64,000 nucleotides of DNA from Malurus cyaneus samueli (lineage: Eukaryota; Chordata; Aves; Passeriformes; Maluridae). Positions 1 through 47,600 of this stretch are shown here, in pieces; positions within the stretch are counted from its first letter, which is position 1, and every line of letters begins with the position of its first letter. Where the stretch lies: the NCBI GenBank assembly GCA_009741485.1, contig CM019236.1:57240574-57304573 (forward strand). The letters run 5' to 3'. The notes under the pieces were generated by a model. That model did not search any database and was not told the origin of the DNA. It saw only the letters and a list, made by a program, of their open reading frames with translations. A program made the translations under genes and the position numbers.

Positions 1-12422
<12,422 letters not shown>

Positions 12423-12674
12423 CATTTTCCCAATCATCATGACGTAGGGCCCCAGGTACTTGTTGACGCCGAAGATGTCCAGCAGCCGGATGTACCAGTA
12501 GATGATGTTGACGCAGTAGATGACGCGCCCATCGCTCCGGAGCGGCAGGTCTTGCAGACGGAGAACCATCCCAACAGAGAACAGCAGGATAGCTATTAGG
12601 TCAGTGACATTCCAGTACTCCTGCAGCCAAACTTTGACTTTTTGCAGCAGCTTCCCAGGCTCTGACATGAGGAT
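12423..12674 (-). CDS. TRPM3: TRPM3 exon 23, S3, S4 and S4-S5 linker
   Basis: This 252-base, phase 0-0 exon encodes 84 residues. [18 protein letters not shown] leads into S3 ([19 protein letters not shown]), then the loop [13 protein letters not shown]4 follows ([20 protein letters not shown]), then the S4-S5 linker [14 protein letters not shown]. The acceptor is TCTGTCCTTCAG and the donor is ATG|GTGAGA. Only one basic residue (Arg) sits in S4, as usual for TRPM channels. The S3-S4 loop shows LPL where the human protein has QPF; the rest is close to identical. Confidence 0.97.
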
Positions 12675-19630
<6,956 letters not shown>

Positions 19631-19771
19631 AGTGTAAAACCAAAACTTCACGATTGGAGCATTGTAGAACTCGTAAATCTTTCTTCCAATGGGGATCATT
19701 CGGTGTCTGCTTTGAACTTCCTCATCCTCTTTCTTCCTTGAGGATTCTCCATTCCCTCGTCCCAGCATTGC
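19631..19771 (-). CDS. TRPM3: TRPM3 exon 21, linker and start of S1
   Basis: This 141-base, phase 0-0 exon encodes 47 residues. They run [18 protein letters not shown], then [17 protein letters not shown], then [12 protein letters not shown], where transmembrane segment S1 begins. The acceptor is TTTTTGTAG and the donor is ACT|GTAAGA (strong). The first third is hydrophilic and variable between species. From [12 protein letters not shown] onward it is invariant in TRPM1 and TRPM3. S1 is completed by exon 22. Confidence 0.95.
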
Positions 19772-31841
<12,070 letters not shown>

Positions 31842-31871
31842 CTCCATTCCCAACAGCTTCAGGGCTTTTGG
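31842..31871 (-). CDS. TRPM3: TRPM3 exon 17, 10-residue alternative micro-exon
   Basis: This 30-base, phase 0-0 micro-exon encodes PKALKLLGME. The acceptor is CTTTTCTTCTACAG, preceded by a plausible CTGAC branch point, and the donor is GAG|GTAGGC. The same ten residues are optional in mammalian TRPM3 isoforms. The roughly 150 bases upstream of it in the transcript (31925-32085) are extremely AT-rich. The intact sites and conserved peptide support it as a true exon despite its size. Confidence 0.9.
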
Positions 31872-33537
<1,666 letters not shown>

Positions 33538-33573
33538 CTTAAAATAGATCCAACCGAAACCTGGATATTCTCG
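33538..33573 (-). CDS. TRPM3: TRPM3 exon 15, 12-residue alternative micro-exon
   Basis: This 36-base, phase 0-0 micro-exon encodes REYPGFGWIYFK. The acceptor is CTTTCCAAG and the donor is AAG|GTGAAT. It is separated from exon 16 by only 138 bases. The peptide is identical to the 12-residue optional insert I recall from human and mouse TRPM3, placed between VRDVKK and GNLPP. It is too short for ordinary gene finders and was recognised from the peptide and from intact splice signals. Whether it is used in this species cannot be read from DNA. Confidence 0.9.
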
Positions 33574-36500
33574 CTTGGAAAGAAGACATAAGTTAAATAA
33601 GAAGGTGAAGAACTTGTTGGAAGTAACAGAAGATAACATCAGTACACAGTACTCATATTCTTCAGCTGGGGAAACAAGGAACATGACTGTGGAAACAAAA
33701 GCATGAGGATTGACACACTTGAAAAGTCAGGCACAGCTGCTGGACACTAGTTTTGCAAGATAGCACCTTTTTTGCACCCATTGTCACCCACAACTCATCC
33801 TGGCATCTCATGTCTCTGCTGGCACCTCTCTGGACTGCCAAGTCATAGTGAAGTGACATCATGCAAAATTGTTTCTTCACATGGAACCAGTCCCTCCATG
33901 TGACCTTCCCATCCTGCAGTGGTTCATTCCCATTTTACATGGAAGGAAAGGGAAGGAGGCAAGAGTGGTGTTACAGCTTCAGAGGACTCACACAAGCTGT
34001 TGTTGTGAGTTCCTAGGGGCAAGGACAGTCTATCAGCATTCAGCCTTGGAGTTAGGTTCAAAGCATACATATCCTTGTTCAAGCTTCACATCAAGAATGA
34101 GAAAAGCATCTGTATGTATGGAAGTTGTAATAAACAAAATACCTGTGGGTAATTATTTTGGGGTTTTTATATTAAGAAGACTGCAAGCCTAGCAATTTTT
34201 CTAGATATTTCCTACTTGAGTCCCCAACATTTTACTAAAAGCCCCTTTAAACACATAATCTAGCTACATAATTTCTAGCAGAGCCAGGGAGATTGTCTCA
34301 CAAGAGATGAACTGAATTTGTGCCAAGGGTCATTAGCAGGATCCTGGAAAACATGCCTACATACTTGTCCTTCTTTTTCTTTTCCTTTCTTATCCTCAGG
34401 TATTATATATGTACAAGTATGATGTCTTCAGCATGTACCTTTTAATTTGAAAGGAAAAAGAATGACAAATATGTCCACATCTTATCCTCTGTATGTGATA
34501 TCCCTTGCACACTGTCTTCCTGCTGAAAATGTCATTGCTAAGGTTATGCGTTCTCCAGTATTTCTGGTTCTCAAAACTAGGAATAAAGATTTCAGTAACA
34601 GCTTGTCTCCTACTGCAGATGAGAGTTAAGGGGGGGTGTTTCTATTCTCCAGCTGCAGTAAGCCCCGTGGGACATCTCCCAGGCTGTAACAATTTCAGGC
34701 TGGGCTGCACTCACAGATGCGCTGGTCAAGTCTCTTGGGGTCTCTGGCAACGGAGGAACAAAACCCCAGCGTGGGCACACCTGCTCTCCTATTCCCCCCA
34801 GTAGAACTCCACTAGGAAAACTCTGATCCCTTTACAGGAGAAAAGAACTAACGGGAAGGGAATGAATCCAAATGAAAGTTTGCTTCCTTCTCTAACTCAC
34901 TGCTTCTGAGTTGATTGGATTGACAGCTCACGTTTCAGTAAGCATTCCCTACCAGAAAAGAAGGCATGATTCAGCAAATTGTGAATAGATCACCTGGCTC
35001 TAGAGACCTCACCAAGAAACCCTTCATATTTACAGAACCCTCTCTCTTCCATATGTTACTGTGCAAAAGATGTAAGTACAAAATAAAGGTAGAAAGAGTC
35101 AAATTATTCTTCCATGTACTGCGACTGGTAGCCTTGAAAAAAGGCTAATAAAAATTAAAATCTAATAAAAATTATCTTGTACAGTGAACATTGCAGAAGG
35201 ATCAGAAAAACTGTAACTGTTAGCTTCAAAATTTTTCACTGCACAGTAATAAAATAATCTAATTTTCTATAATGATATACAGCACAGATTACAGTGAGCC
35301 GGTAGCTCTTTTTATGTGATCATTAGAAGAAGGTTAGTAATTCACACGGACTGATTTTACGGTCTGTCATGTCTTGCTGGAAATATCTGCATGTCTGGAG
35401 ATATCTGTCTGGCTTCTCCGGAGATGTGCTTATTAGATTAGAGCAGAGAAACACTAATGGAGGGCAGATGGCAACTGGTTCCACAGAAGAGAAAAAATGG
35501 ATACAAAGATCCTCCTTCCTTTTCTGCCCCACTACCAGGGGCGTGGTGAAAAGGCAGAGCAGGGAGAGAGGGAGGTGGTGCGCTGGTGTGCCATGCCTAA
35601 CAATCCGCTGGCATTCAAAGAGATAGAAAATCAAGCTAATTTAGCGGAAAAAATTGAGCTGCCAACCACTTTTAAGTAATGTCCCCTAGCATATCCTTTT
35701 GCAACATTTCTAATCTTGTCTAATTTGATGGGTGAGGGAATTACTAAGGTTTGCAGGAATGTGTATTAGCTTAGATAATTTGGACACGGTAATATTTACG
35801 CTAAACAGCTTAAAGAAAAATAACAGTTCAACAGGCTCCTTCTACCTTAATGTCTTCACTCAAACTGAATGCTTTAATATGATTAAGGGGCAAAACATGT
35901 TTGAGCAGTTAAGAAAGAACAGCAGGCATCAGGGTGCTACATATATTACAACATGGGAATTTCTTGATATAGTTCTGATTTCTAAATTTTCATAGAAGAT
36001 TTAGATTAAAAAATTCCAGTAGAGTAACTTCGATGAAAAGTGCATCTAAACCTTCCAGATAATACTGAAACACTGCACTAAAGAAGAGTCCCAAATCCAC
36101 AGCAAAAATACCTATCTCACAAACACTCACTTTTCCAAGTGAGAAGCCCTAATAAAGGAAACTGGTGAGAGGATCTACACATGTGCCAAAGCATTTGGCG
36201 TATCAGCAGACAGCTTGAACTGCCCTCGTACTGCTAAGAATGCTTGTCAATGAAGTACATTGGTGCAAGTGGGGGGACAGAACAGCACCAAGAACAGCAA
36301 CAATTTGGATGAGCTAATTTTAGTGTAGTCTAGGGGGTCAGGAATGATGGAGGAGAAAGTTTGATTTTGAGGTAAGATAGGTGTACCAGCTGATAATCAA
36401 CTAATCTTTTAAAGTTGGGACCAGCTCTTTAGTGTTAATGCACTAATCTTCTCTTGGAGAAACTTCAGGTTTTAACTAGCTAATCAACTGGAGTACTTTT

Positions 36501-36773
36501 TTCACTTCAAGTGCATTTTCGTACCACATACCAAGCCTCTGAGTGCGCATGCTGAGGAGAAAGTGACACTGTCAAAATTCTGTATATTGCCAGTTCTCTG
36601 GAAGTGCAGATGTACAGTGGCAATCAAAAAAAAGCCCAACTTTGAAAATGTAAACAATTCCAAAGTGGAAATGAGATATACTAATCATACACAATTTTTG
36701 GATAAAAGAAAAAAAAAAATCTGTAAATTTCTACTGATCTTCAACAGCTGGTTAAGGCAGGGAAGGATTTTAA

Positions 36774-36792
36774 TTTTTTTTTTTTTTTTTTT
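36774..36792. repeat. T homopolymer
   Basis: A run of about 19 T on the plus strand, giving poly-A in the transcript. It is a simple repeat without a recognisable associated element. Confidence 0.85.
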
Positions 36793-37190
36793 AATCTGTA
36801 GAGGGTAACCTCCACTTGCAGACAGGGTTTTCAGCACACAACTGCCTGATCCTTTTGGCTTGGCCTGGGTACAGCAGTTTGTATGGTCAGTGGAAGGAAG
36901 TAAAACTTATATGCTTGCACCCTTGACAGGAGATGTCAAAATGGCTATGTGGTAAAAAATGCAGGCAGGTTGGAATTGAGTTATGGAATTGAGAGGCCTG
37001 AAAGGTGATATGAGGCAGAGGCATTATCACATAATTTGTCTTGTTAATAAAAGCAAAATTTATGCACATTTCAATTACTATAAATCCTTTAAGCCTGTGT
37101 CTCCAGGCCTTTACAATATGCTGCCTAGGCCATCAGTCTTCACAGCAGTATTTGGAAATCCAAAGGGAAAATACATTGTTGTATTATATG

Positions 37191-37230
37191 TTTGTGTGCA
37201 TGTGTGTGTGTGTGTGCGCCCATGTGTGTC
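37191..37230. repeat. (TG)n microsatellite
   Basis: An interrupted TG repeat on the plus strand (TGTGTGTGTGTGTGTG core). It is read as CA repeats in the transcript, a sequence type that can bind hnRNP L. Confidence 0.9.
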
Positions 37231-39563
37231 TATAGGATGCCACAAACAGTACATGATAAATATAACTTCTGTTGTTCTTATTATTTGCTTTATTAAGCAG
37301 GTGAGATTGTCTTTCAAACAAAATAAAAGGAAAAATATAAAACAAAACAAAGAAAATACCCTCCTAACAACTTACACAGCTATATAGTACACTAGTAGTA
37401 AATTGCTGGTTCTATGATCTTTGAACATCCATTTTCTATCTGAGAATCCACAATGATTCAGATACAAATACCTTTCATAGCATACACCCTTTTAAAAAGT
37501 GCAGGTTTTAAACTGAGATGTATGCATAAAAGCACAGTGTATTTCACAGAGTTAAGGTGTGGTCCCAAGAGGATGTATTACATACTTTTGTATTGATATT
37601 ATGTGATGCTGCAAATAAATCCAAGAGATTAGGTATGTGGCATCAAAATATACAAAACCTGAAAAAGTGGCATCAGTAGCGTGGTCTGTCTCTCAGGCAT
37701 GCTGGGCCACCTAAGTGTCAAATGGTGATGTATCCCTTAAGAAGTTATTTCCAAGGAGCTGTTTTCATTTAAACGGTTGTCAGATCTGCTGGCTGATTTA
37801 TGGCTTGGTTGACTGGTAAGACACCTGCTCAACTGGCAGGGCTGCTGTGAGCTTCACTTGTCCTTCTGAACAATGGTTGCTCCTCATCACTGGCAAAATG
37901 AGAAATACAGCCCCAGAGGTGCAGTTCTTTTCGTGAAGGTGCTAATGAGCTGCACCAGGCTGTTTGTTTTTAAAGCCCTCAGCTATGCTCATAAGACTAA
38001 TTCAATGTAGTTGGAATTACTGAAGATTTCAGATATGGACACAGGAAAGAAAGATAAATTTATGGAAATATAATAATCACCTAATCTTTAGCAGTCACTG
38101 TGGAAAAATAACGTAGTAAAATATAGTGTAAGTTTATTTAACGTCTATCAGTATACGGCTGTGAGTACTGATCACCTTTGCCTACTTTGATGCCTTTTTT
38201 TAAAGCATTTCTTTAAAAATACGTATTTGGTTAGAGGCTCAGAAAAAAGAGATTTGACATTATTTAGTTACCCCACACACAATTTGCTATGCCTTTGTAG
38301 AAGGCCTTCGAAAGAAGATTCTGGGGGAGAGAAGAAGTTTGGAAAGGTGTATATTTTAAAGCAGAAGACAGATGATGCTTCTTTCAATTTCTTATAGGCA
38401 CATGAATAACTATGTATTTAGTAAAAAAAAAAAAAATCTGGAAACTTGGGCTTCAAGAGCAGTATCCATTCTAAATACATTCTAGCTTTGCTCTGTCCAA
38501 GGGGATTTGTGCATAGTTTCTTTTACAGATATTTCACAATTTTCAATGGTCACTGAATGCACTACATATAATTGTACAATGATGATGCTGTTTAACACAC
38601 TAAAGAATACCACCAGAACCTTTCTAAACATATTACTGATCATTCTGTGAAATTACTTAATAAAAAGATGCTACATGTTGCCACTCTCCTCCCTTAGCTG
38701 ACTTCAGTTCTGCAGGAGAAACCACTAAAACCTGGGTTCTTAGAAAAAATGTCCTCTCCTTTTTCAATTTTCTATCTAGTCCCATGTACAGAAATATCCT
38801 TTCTCAAGTATGCAAACCTTGAGGTCTGACTTACATAAGGAGCAAGGCTGTAATCTGCACATGCTTTGGGAGAATATTCAAGCTGATGAGGTCAGTTGTA
38901 GACTCAATCTCCTTACTTGATCCATATATTTAGGGGATAAGGGATTTCTATTCATTGCAGCTGCCGTAACACTTTTAATCCTGAACACGTTGGTAAAGGT
39001 ATTTGGTATCTCCTTCCTGACACTGTACTTTTCAGTGTTTCTGCCCTGCTCTTCTAATAGATTTTTTTAGCTCAAGATGCTTGAAATTTACATAAGGGTC
39101 AGGGAAAGTTGCACTATTCCTTTTTTTACATTTCTTTTGAGGTAAATGGCTGCAATGTTCCACAAAATACAGAACAAGGAACTGTTTCAACAAACCAGAC
39201 AAGGATAACAGCTATTTTACAGGCTTGGAAGTAAACTAACAACACAGGAAGTAGCTTTGACAACAGCTGCAGGTATGGAAAAATACAAGTAACAGCATAA
39301 ATCCACACAGTATGTAAGAGCCTACAATTATGGCAGCAGATGCACTATTACTCAAGCATCTAAAGCCACAGAGAAAGCAAGCCAAATAACTTGCTAATTG
39401 TGCTTTATGTGCAGAAAGTTCATTTTGGAGCAGACAAACAGGACATTCTGTACTGGCAGGAAGGAGAAGGCTCCGACTGAAAGCTCATGCAAAACAGCAA
39501 TTGTATCTAGCTACAAAAGAAGCAACAGCATTATTTTCAACCTACCGTCTATTGGACTCTTAC

Positions 39564-39614
39564 CTTTTTGACGTCCCTGACTAGGTGATGCAGAGTGTTG
39601 GATGGACCATGTCT
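39564..39614 (-). CDS. TRPM3: TRPM3 exon 14, 17-residue small exon
   Basis: This 51-base, phase 0-0 exon encodes RHGPSNTLHHLVRDVKK. The acceptor is CCTTTGCAG and the donor is AAG|GTAAGA, which is strong. The sequence continues the melastatin homology region, directly after the ICF segment. The human protein has Tyr where this one has the first His of LHHL. Being symmetric, it could be skipped without a frameshift, but I know of no report of that. Its 3' neighbour is either micro-exon 15 or exon 16. Confidence 0.94.
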
Positions 39615-40137
39615 CTGCAAAGGACAAAGGGAAAAGAACAAAATAATTTGCACAAAATAGAAATGTTGAGACAACCTTAGTAGTTTAGAAATCAGGAAGC
39701 TGAGAGCACTTCAGTTCTACAGTGTTATCATTAAAAAAAACACCCTCAAAATAATTACAATAGCATTATTTCACCTGAAATCTCTTTCGTAGAAAACTCT
39801 TCCATACGAAGACCCTACAGAACAGCTGTATTTGATGAAAAAGTCCTATACCAAGTTAGGCTCCTGACTGGGAAAAGCCAGGAGCACAGCACAACATGCA
39901 CAGCCTCTGGGAAAGAGTGCATGGAAGGGAAGGAAAAGCAGTTTCTTTAGTCTCAGCCTTCCTGCACTCAGCACCTGCACTTCCACTGCTGGCAGCTCAG
40001 ACTCTGAGCCTGGCATTGCATCGAGGCTGTCTCATCTGAAAGCCACTAACAACAAGCACAGTCTGTGAATTTTTTCTTTTTGACTCCAGCTGCATTAAAA
40101 AAAATATTCTTTAGAAGAATCCTACAATTCAGTTTTT

Positions 40138-40204
40138 TATATATAAATATATACATACATACATATATGTATATATATTAATAAAAATTACTTACTTACT
40201 TGAT
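40138..40204. repeat. TA-rich microsatellite with TTAC tetranucleotides
   Basis: Alternating TA and TACA units (ATATATACATACATACATAT) are followed by a short ACTT/TTAC tetranucleotide run ending near 40204. Confidence 0.85.
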
Positions 40205-40439
40205 TTCTGCGTTGTTTTTGACTGTTGCTGATATTTTAAGAGACTTTTATGAGACGTCTTCTTGCTGATGATGGATAAGGCCACTGCACAATGTTTCCCT
40301 ATATGCATTGCTCTGTACTTTTCAACACATAATTTTATGTAACCCTATCTCCGAGCGTGATGAGACTTACCTATGATTTTTCATATGCTGCTCCAGATTT
40401 TCCTACCCTGAGTGGTTCTAAATCACCTGCAGACATTAC

Positions 40440-41200
40440 TGCCTCTTCTGTAGTTACCATTTTTCAGATCTGATATAAATATAACAGCAGCGGTCTCAGG
40501 ACAGGATCTTCAATGACCCTGGCCATAACGCCCTTTTGTGGTGAAAACAGACAGTGTATTCCTTCTCTCTGCTTTCCAACATTCAAGTAGTTTTTAAACC
40601 AAAAGTGACCCTAATCTTCTATGCCATGACAGCCACATTTCTTTAAGAATCTTTGAAGTTTTAAAATACTGTCACAACAAGTTTTGCAAAAAAAAAAACA
40701 AACCAAAAAAACCCAAAAGGGGACCAAGGACAACATCCTCCTGCATGATGATGGTTACCATTGCAGAAATGATAACAGATTTCTAAGGCTTAACATTTTC
40801 CTGCAGAAGCTGGATAAACTCTTTGTTGACATAAAACATATTCCCTTGTCTGTGAGTTTTATACTTTATTCTATTTTTACAAATTTGCCATGGCAGAAGT
40901 TAGATTCACTGGTTTGTAGCATCAGAGGTCACTCCCAGGTCTCATGCTGAAATACAGTATTTTTTAAGTGGCTTTGTAAATTTTTTGGTGCTCCTATGGA
41001 TGCATTTGGTCATATATTATAAATGGTAGTTAAAGCATTTCACAGCCTGTGTCTTTTGGAATTTGTGCATGAAAAATTCATGCTGATTCCTATAACTGGC
41101 AATAAATTTGTTCAAAAAGCCATTTTTTAGCTGTAGAACTGAAGACTTCCCTCAAACTTATTCCCTGTAAAAACTGGCTTTGGTACAAGAACTACAGTGA
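40440..41200 (-). mobile_element. Degenerate ancient CR1-like LINE relic
   Basis: Plus-strand phrases follow the order and wording of antisense CR1 sequence: 'cagatctgatataaatataacagc', 'ctcaggacaggatcttcaatgaccc', 'gccatggcagaagttagattcactggtttgtag'. Read on the minus strand, the last encodes YKPVNLTSAMANL. This resembles the NYRPVSLTS-type motif of CR1-family reverse transcriptase. Many stops and small indels show it is dead. Limits are approximate, and assignment rests on remembered consensus features rather than an alignment. Confidence 0.5.
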
Positions 41201-42200
41201 TTCTCCCTGTTGCAAGAAAGCTCACAGGCATTCTGCTCTTAATACAGAGAAGGCAGTCGATAGGCAAAGTGTAAACTGATCAAAGATCAGATGGGAATTT
41301 GTCTCTAGGGCGGCATGGATACCTGTTTCTCTATATTTTCTCTCCAAATTCAATGAATTCTTTTTGTATTTGATGTTTCTGCAAGACTGACTTCTGGTCA
41401 CCACCAGTGTGAAACATCTCTGGATAACAGCCGAACACAGCAGCTCATGATAGCAAGGGCTTTGTAAAGTAGTGGCAGAAAAAAATGATTTTTGAAAAGA
41501 AATATGTCCATATCACAGCCTTTCTCCAGCACACAAAACCAGGAATTCTAAGAACTAGACAGAGCTTTAAGATGTTTTTCCATAATACTTAAGAAGTTTG
41601 AATTTTCTATTTTTGTTCCTAAGTAGGTAATAATGATGTGATAGCTGGAGAGTGTTTTGCAATTGAGAATTCAGAAGCAAATTGAACGTGCAGTTTTATA
41701 TTCCTTTTCATGGCAAAGATTGAAAACTTGCAAAGAGGTTTCTAAAAGTCAAAGGTACAGTTTTTGGAACATCCAGAGGGGCCATAGGGAAGTCCTTCAC
41801 TGTAACAGAGATGTTGCTTAAGAGTTGCAAGATTTTTCTTTTCCTGACAGAAACCATACTGTCAGGAGTCATAGAGCACCATCACATGGGTCCTGACTTG
41901 CCAGTTACTGTCTTCCAGCCAGTGCCACTTGCCTGAACCCAAAATTTGTCATATCAGAATAACGATGACAAGAAATTAGCTAGTAGTGTGTGGGGTTTAA
42001 CTCATCTTACAAAATCCATAGAGCAGATTATGTGGGCAAGACACAGCATGATACATTACGTGAGAGACAAACAAGAGAGACAATGTGGACTAAGGAAAAA
42101 TTTCTCCAGCAGGTGTTGACTGCCTCACACATCATTATCATGTCATTGCAATACAAATGGGAGCTCGAACAGTGAATAAAGAGACAGAAAATTTGCCTTA

Positions 42201-44302
<2,102 letters not shown>

Positions 44303-44580
44303 CTACAGATTCCGTGTCATTTGTGCAATGATCTCATATTGAAACAAAACCAAACCTTCCACTGCAACTGCAAAAAAAAAAAAACCCCATTGGTACTCAA
44401 ATCTGGATCTATGGTACTTAGATTATCTTATAAACATTAATTATTTCCTCACATTCCCCTTCAAAATACAGTAGATACAGGGATATCAGAAGAGGCAATT
44501 TGTGGTGGACTGAACTGGTTTCTCTCCTATCAGATGAGAAGCAAGAGAACAAGCCAGGACACAGATGGAGCTGCAGGAAT

Positions 44581-44645
44581 ACACACACACCCACACACAC
44601 ATGTGCCACATGAGCACACACACACACACGCACACACACACACGT
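44581..44645. repeat. (CA)n microsatellite upstream of exon 12
   Basis: An interrupted CA repeat of about 65 bases on the plus strand. In the transcript it is a GU repeat about 375 bases upstream of the exon 12 acceptor. GU repeats are binding sites for TDP-43 and CELF proteins. Confidence 0.92.
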
Positions 44646-47600
44646 GTCTCTAGCAATTACAAGCAGATTCAACTCATACAAAAACCACTGATTTCAGTAG
44701 TTGTGCATTTTTTGGCATCTTATGCATTCCAGCTTGGTAAGAAGCATAGGAATTTCTTCCCTGCTGATACTGAGGGGTCTTGGAGGGAAAAATTACCCCT
44801 CAGAATTAAAATATCCATTCAAGAAAGGACTCCCTAAAGCTGGTGTCAAGGTATAACATGTCTAAATTAAATGAGAAATTATGCTGCTGATAAAATGGAT
44901 TTGAGCTGTTTGTTTTTGGAAGGGAGGGTATGTTTTGTCCTGTAGTTTTAATGGACACTGTGGGACATTCCTGCCCTGCTGTGCTTTTTTAATATTTCAT
45001 GGTTCTCAGCTGATTTGTAATAATAAAACAGCATTTGTGTCTCAGTGTCACAGGGAGAGCTGGCCTGAATGAACTGATCAACCAAATAAATAAAAGGCCC
45101 TTTGATTTTTAACTACATATCTGCATGCAGTAGTTAGGTGATTGTATAAAAGCTTATTTTTTAAAGACCTCATACCTCTACTGTTATTTTGTCTTTATTA
45201 ATTCTTATACTGGTATCATGGAGTGAGGATGAATAACAGCTTTCATTACTTCAAAGCATTTCTGTCCCCATTTCAGTACTATTCAAACCCACACACTGTT
45301 CCAGCTGGAAGTGGACGTTGAAAGTGGAGGCAAGGAAAACATAAAGCTGGCTGCTGAAATTCTCTGTGAAAATCTTAATGAAAACCTTCATGAAGCTTAG
45401 CCTATAGATTAATTTCCTAACTGCCAACTTTGAAGTGAGTTCACTGCTGACATTGCTCAATAGTTGTCGATATCTACTGCAACTGTTTGGGAGATGGTGG
45501 ACTGTGAAACATCCAAATCACATCCGCACAGAAACGAGCTCTGATTAAAAGGTGCACAATGCAGGAACAGAACAGAATTGAAAGAAATGAAGAAGGAAAA
45601 AAATTAAAAAGTTTCTGTGACTTCTGTGGATAAGAAGTATCAGGATGCCCCTCTGTACAAGACAAACTTCTCATTACTGTATACTACAACACAGACAAAA
45701 GCTCTCACAAGAGACCGCATGGGGAATGCCAACAACATTCAGTTTCTTACACAAGCAACATGCAGCATTCAAGAACAGAAAATATTTTCCTTTGGGAATG
45801 GCAAAAATGTCTCTACATTTCAACATCTCAAGATTTACTTATAAAAACAGAAAAAAAAGATACCTGCAGTGAGTATGGCAGTGTAAGTTAAATACAGAGA
45901 GCAAATTATGTTCTCCCCCCTTTTGAAGCAAACAAGAGATCCTCTCATCAGATCTCCTCCTTCCCAACCACGTGCCTGTAGGAGAAGTGAGAGCTTCAGC
46001 AGGTGCTCAGGCAAGGTCTTTGGTGAGCCATGGAGGAGGCACATGGGTGAACTCTAAAACCCAGGAGCAGTGATGGTGATCCCACAGCCTGACAACATTT
46101 CGCACATGTGATAAGGGAGCTCCAATTCCTGATTTTCCTACTGCAGCCTACGGTCTGGGTAACCAGGGGTGCTGTCTAATCGGGAATCATTTTGGATCAA
46201 GAATGGATTAGATGGATTTGGGGAGGGAAGTGGGCTACTTACACTGCCCCCACTCCAGACAGAGGTCAAGCTAAATCACTGAGGCTTCAGGTGAATAACT
46301 TCTGAGCCCTAGCAGGGAGCATTCTCCAGTTTGTGTCAACCAACCGTGGCAATCCTGGGCCTTTTCATGCTTTAGAAAAGATTCAGCTGGCAGATGAACA
46401 CAGGGACTTCTGGTGCATCTGATCACAGGAAAGAGCAGCCGGTGTGGGGCACAAGGGGGTGCCTGCTCATCTGTTTATCAAAATTGTTTTCTTTGAGCAT
46501 GCTCATTGCTCCAAATACTGAGCAGAGGGGAAAGCAAGCCATGGCTCAGGCTGTGTTCTTCCAATTTCCCTTTACTGTGCTTCAGGCTGCCAGCAGTGGC
46601 CAGGCTCTCCTGTGGGTATGCCTGCAGCCCCAAAGTTGATGCTCTTCTCGGTGTTTGTTGCCATAATGTTCGATTTTATTGTCTCACAGAGTGCTGCAGA
46701 CATCTGGCCATCAAAGGAAAAGTGTGGTTTCTCAAGGGGATGGTATACTGCAGGACTGAACCAGTCTATCAGAAAGGGTGTAGACTAGCAGGTGTGCATG
46801 CTGGGGCCCTGGTGCCTATGGTGGCATGGGTACTTCCAGAGAAAAGTTTCTTGCTGGAAAGCCCTTGCTTCCTTCTCTTTCCTGTTTTTCCTGAAGGGTT
46901 TTCAGGTGAATGTGGGTAACAATGACATTACTTAAGAGGAGAAGGAAAATCAAAGCTATAAATGTTTGTACAGAGCAGCATATGGGCTGTGGATGCCTTC
47001 TAATTGGTTTTATTCTAGGATAGGATGGATGGCCTTTGTCTCACATGAAAGGAATGTATTCAGGCTATTTTAGGTGGAATTCTACCCAGTATTAAGAAGT
47101 ATGAACGATTCCATTCATCTAAGAAAAACTCCACAGAAAAAGGGTGAGATGATCTCACTTAAGATACTATCTCTTTTAAATCATTTCCTTGACTGTATTC
47201 AGTGCCAAAGAACATGGATTTGAGTCAGCAGGAAGAATCCAAAAAGTGATTTTTCTGGGGATGCATCTCACTCATGAGTGTCACTGTAACATGCCCAAAT
47301 CAAAGCCAAAGGATATCTGGGAAATAAAGAAGTAAGGTAGAGCTGATAACATTTTGCATTATGTTGTTTTAATTACCAGATGACGCTGCATTAAACAGCA
47401 TTTTAGGTAATATGACTAAAGTCTCTGTAATATTTGCTCAGCATTCTGGTGTTTGGCTGATTGTAAGACACATTCCTCAAAAGAATGACATGGACTATGA
47501 CAACATCTGCAGTGTGACTCTTCCTTTCACCTGCTCCTAGAAGAAAAGTTGCATTTGGGATGCAATACACTGTTTTGGCAGTATTTTACCTTGGTATAGA

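Larger units (their letters stand above)
33574..39563 (-). other. Intron between exons 14 and 15
   Basis: A 6.0 kb intron. It holds a (TG)n repeat at 37191-37230, a T19-type run near 36774-36792 and a 13-base A run near 38421. A TGCATG (transcript sense) occurs at 33861-33866. No gene was recognised. Confidence 0.7.

Noticed and set aside
46506..46919. 137-codon plus-strand frame with Cys-rich content
   Set aside because: No family likeness, no splice or promoter context, and it sits inside a TRPM3 intron. It is treated as chance.
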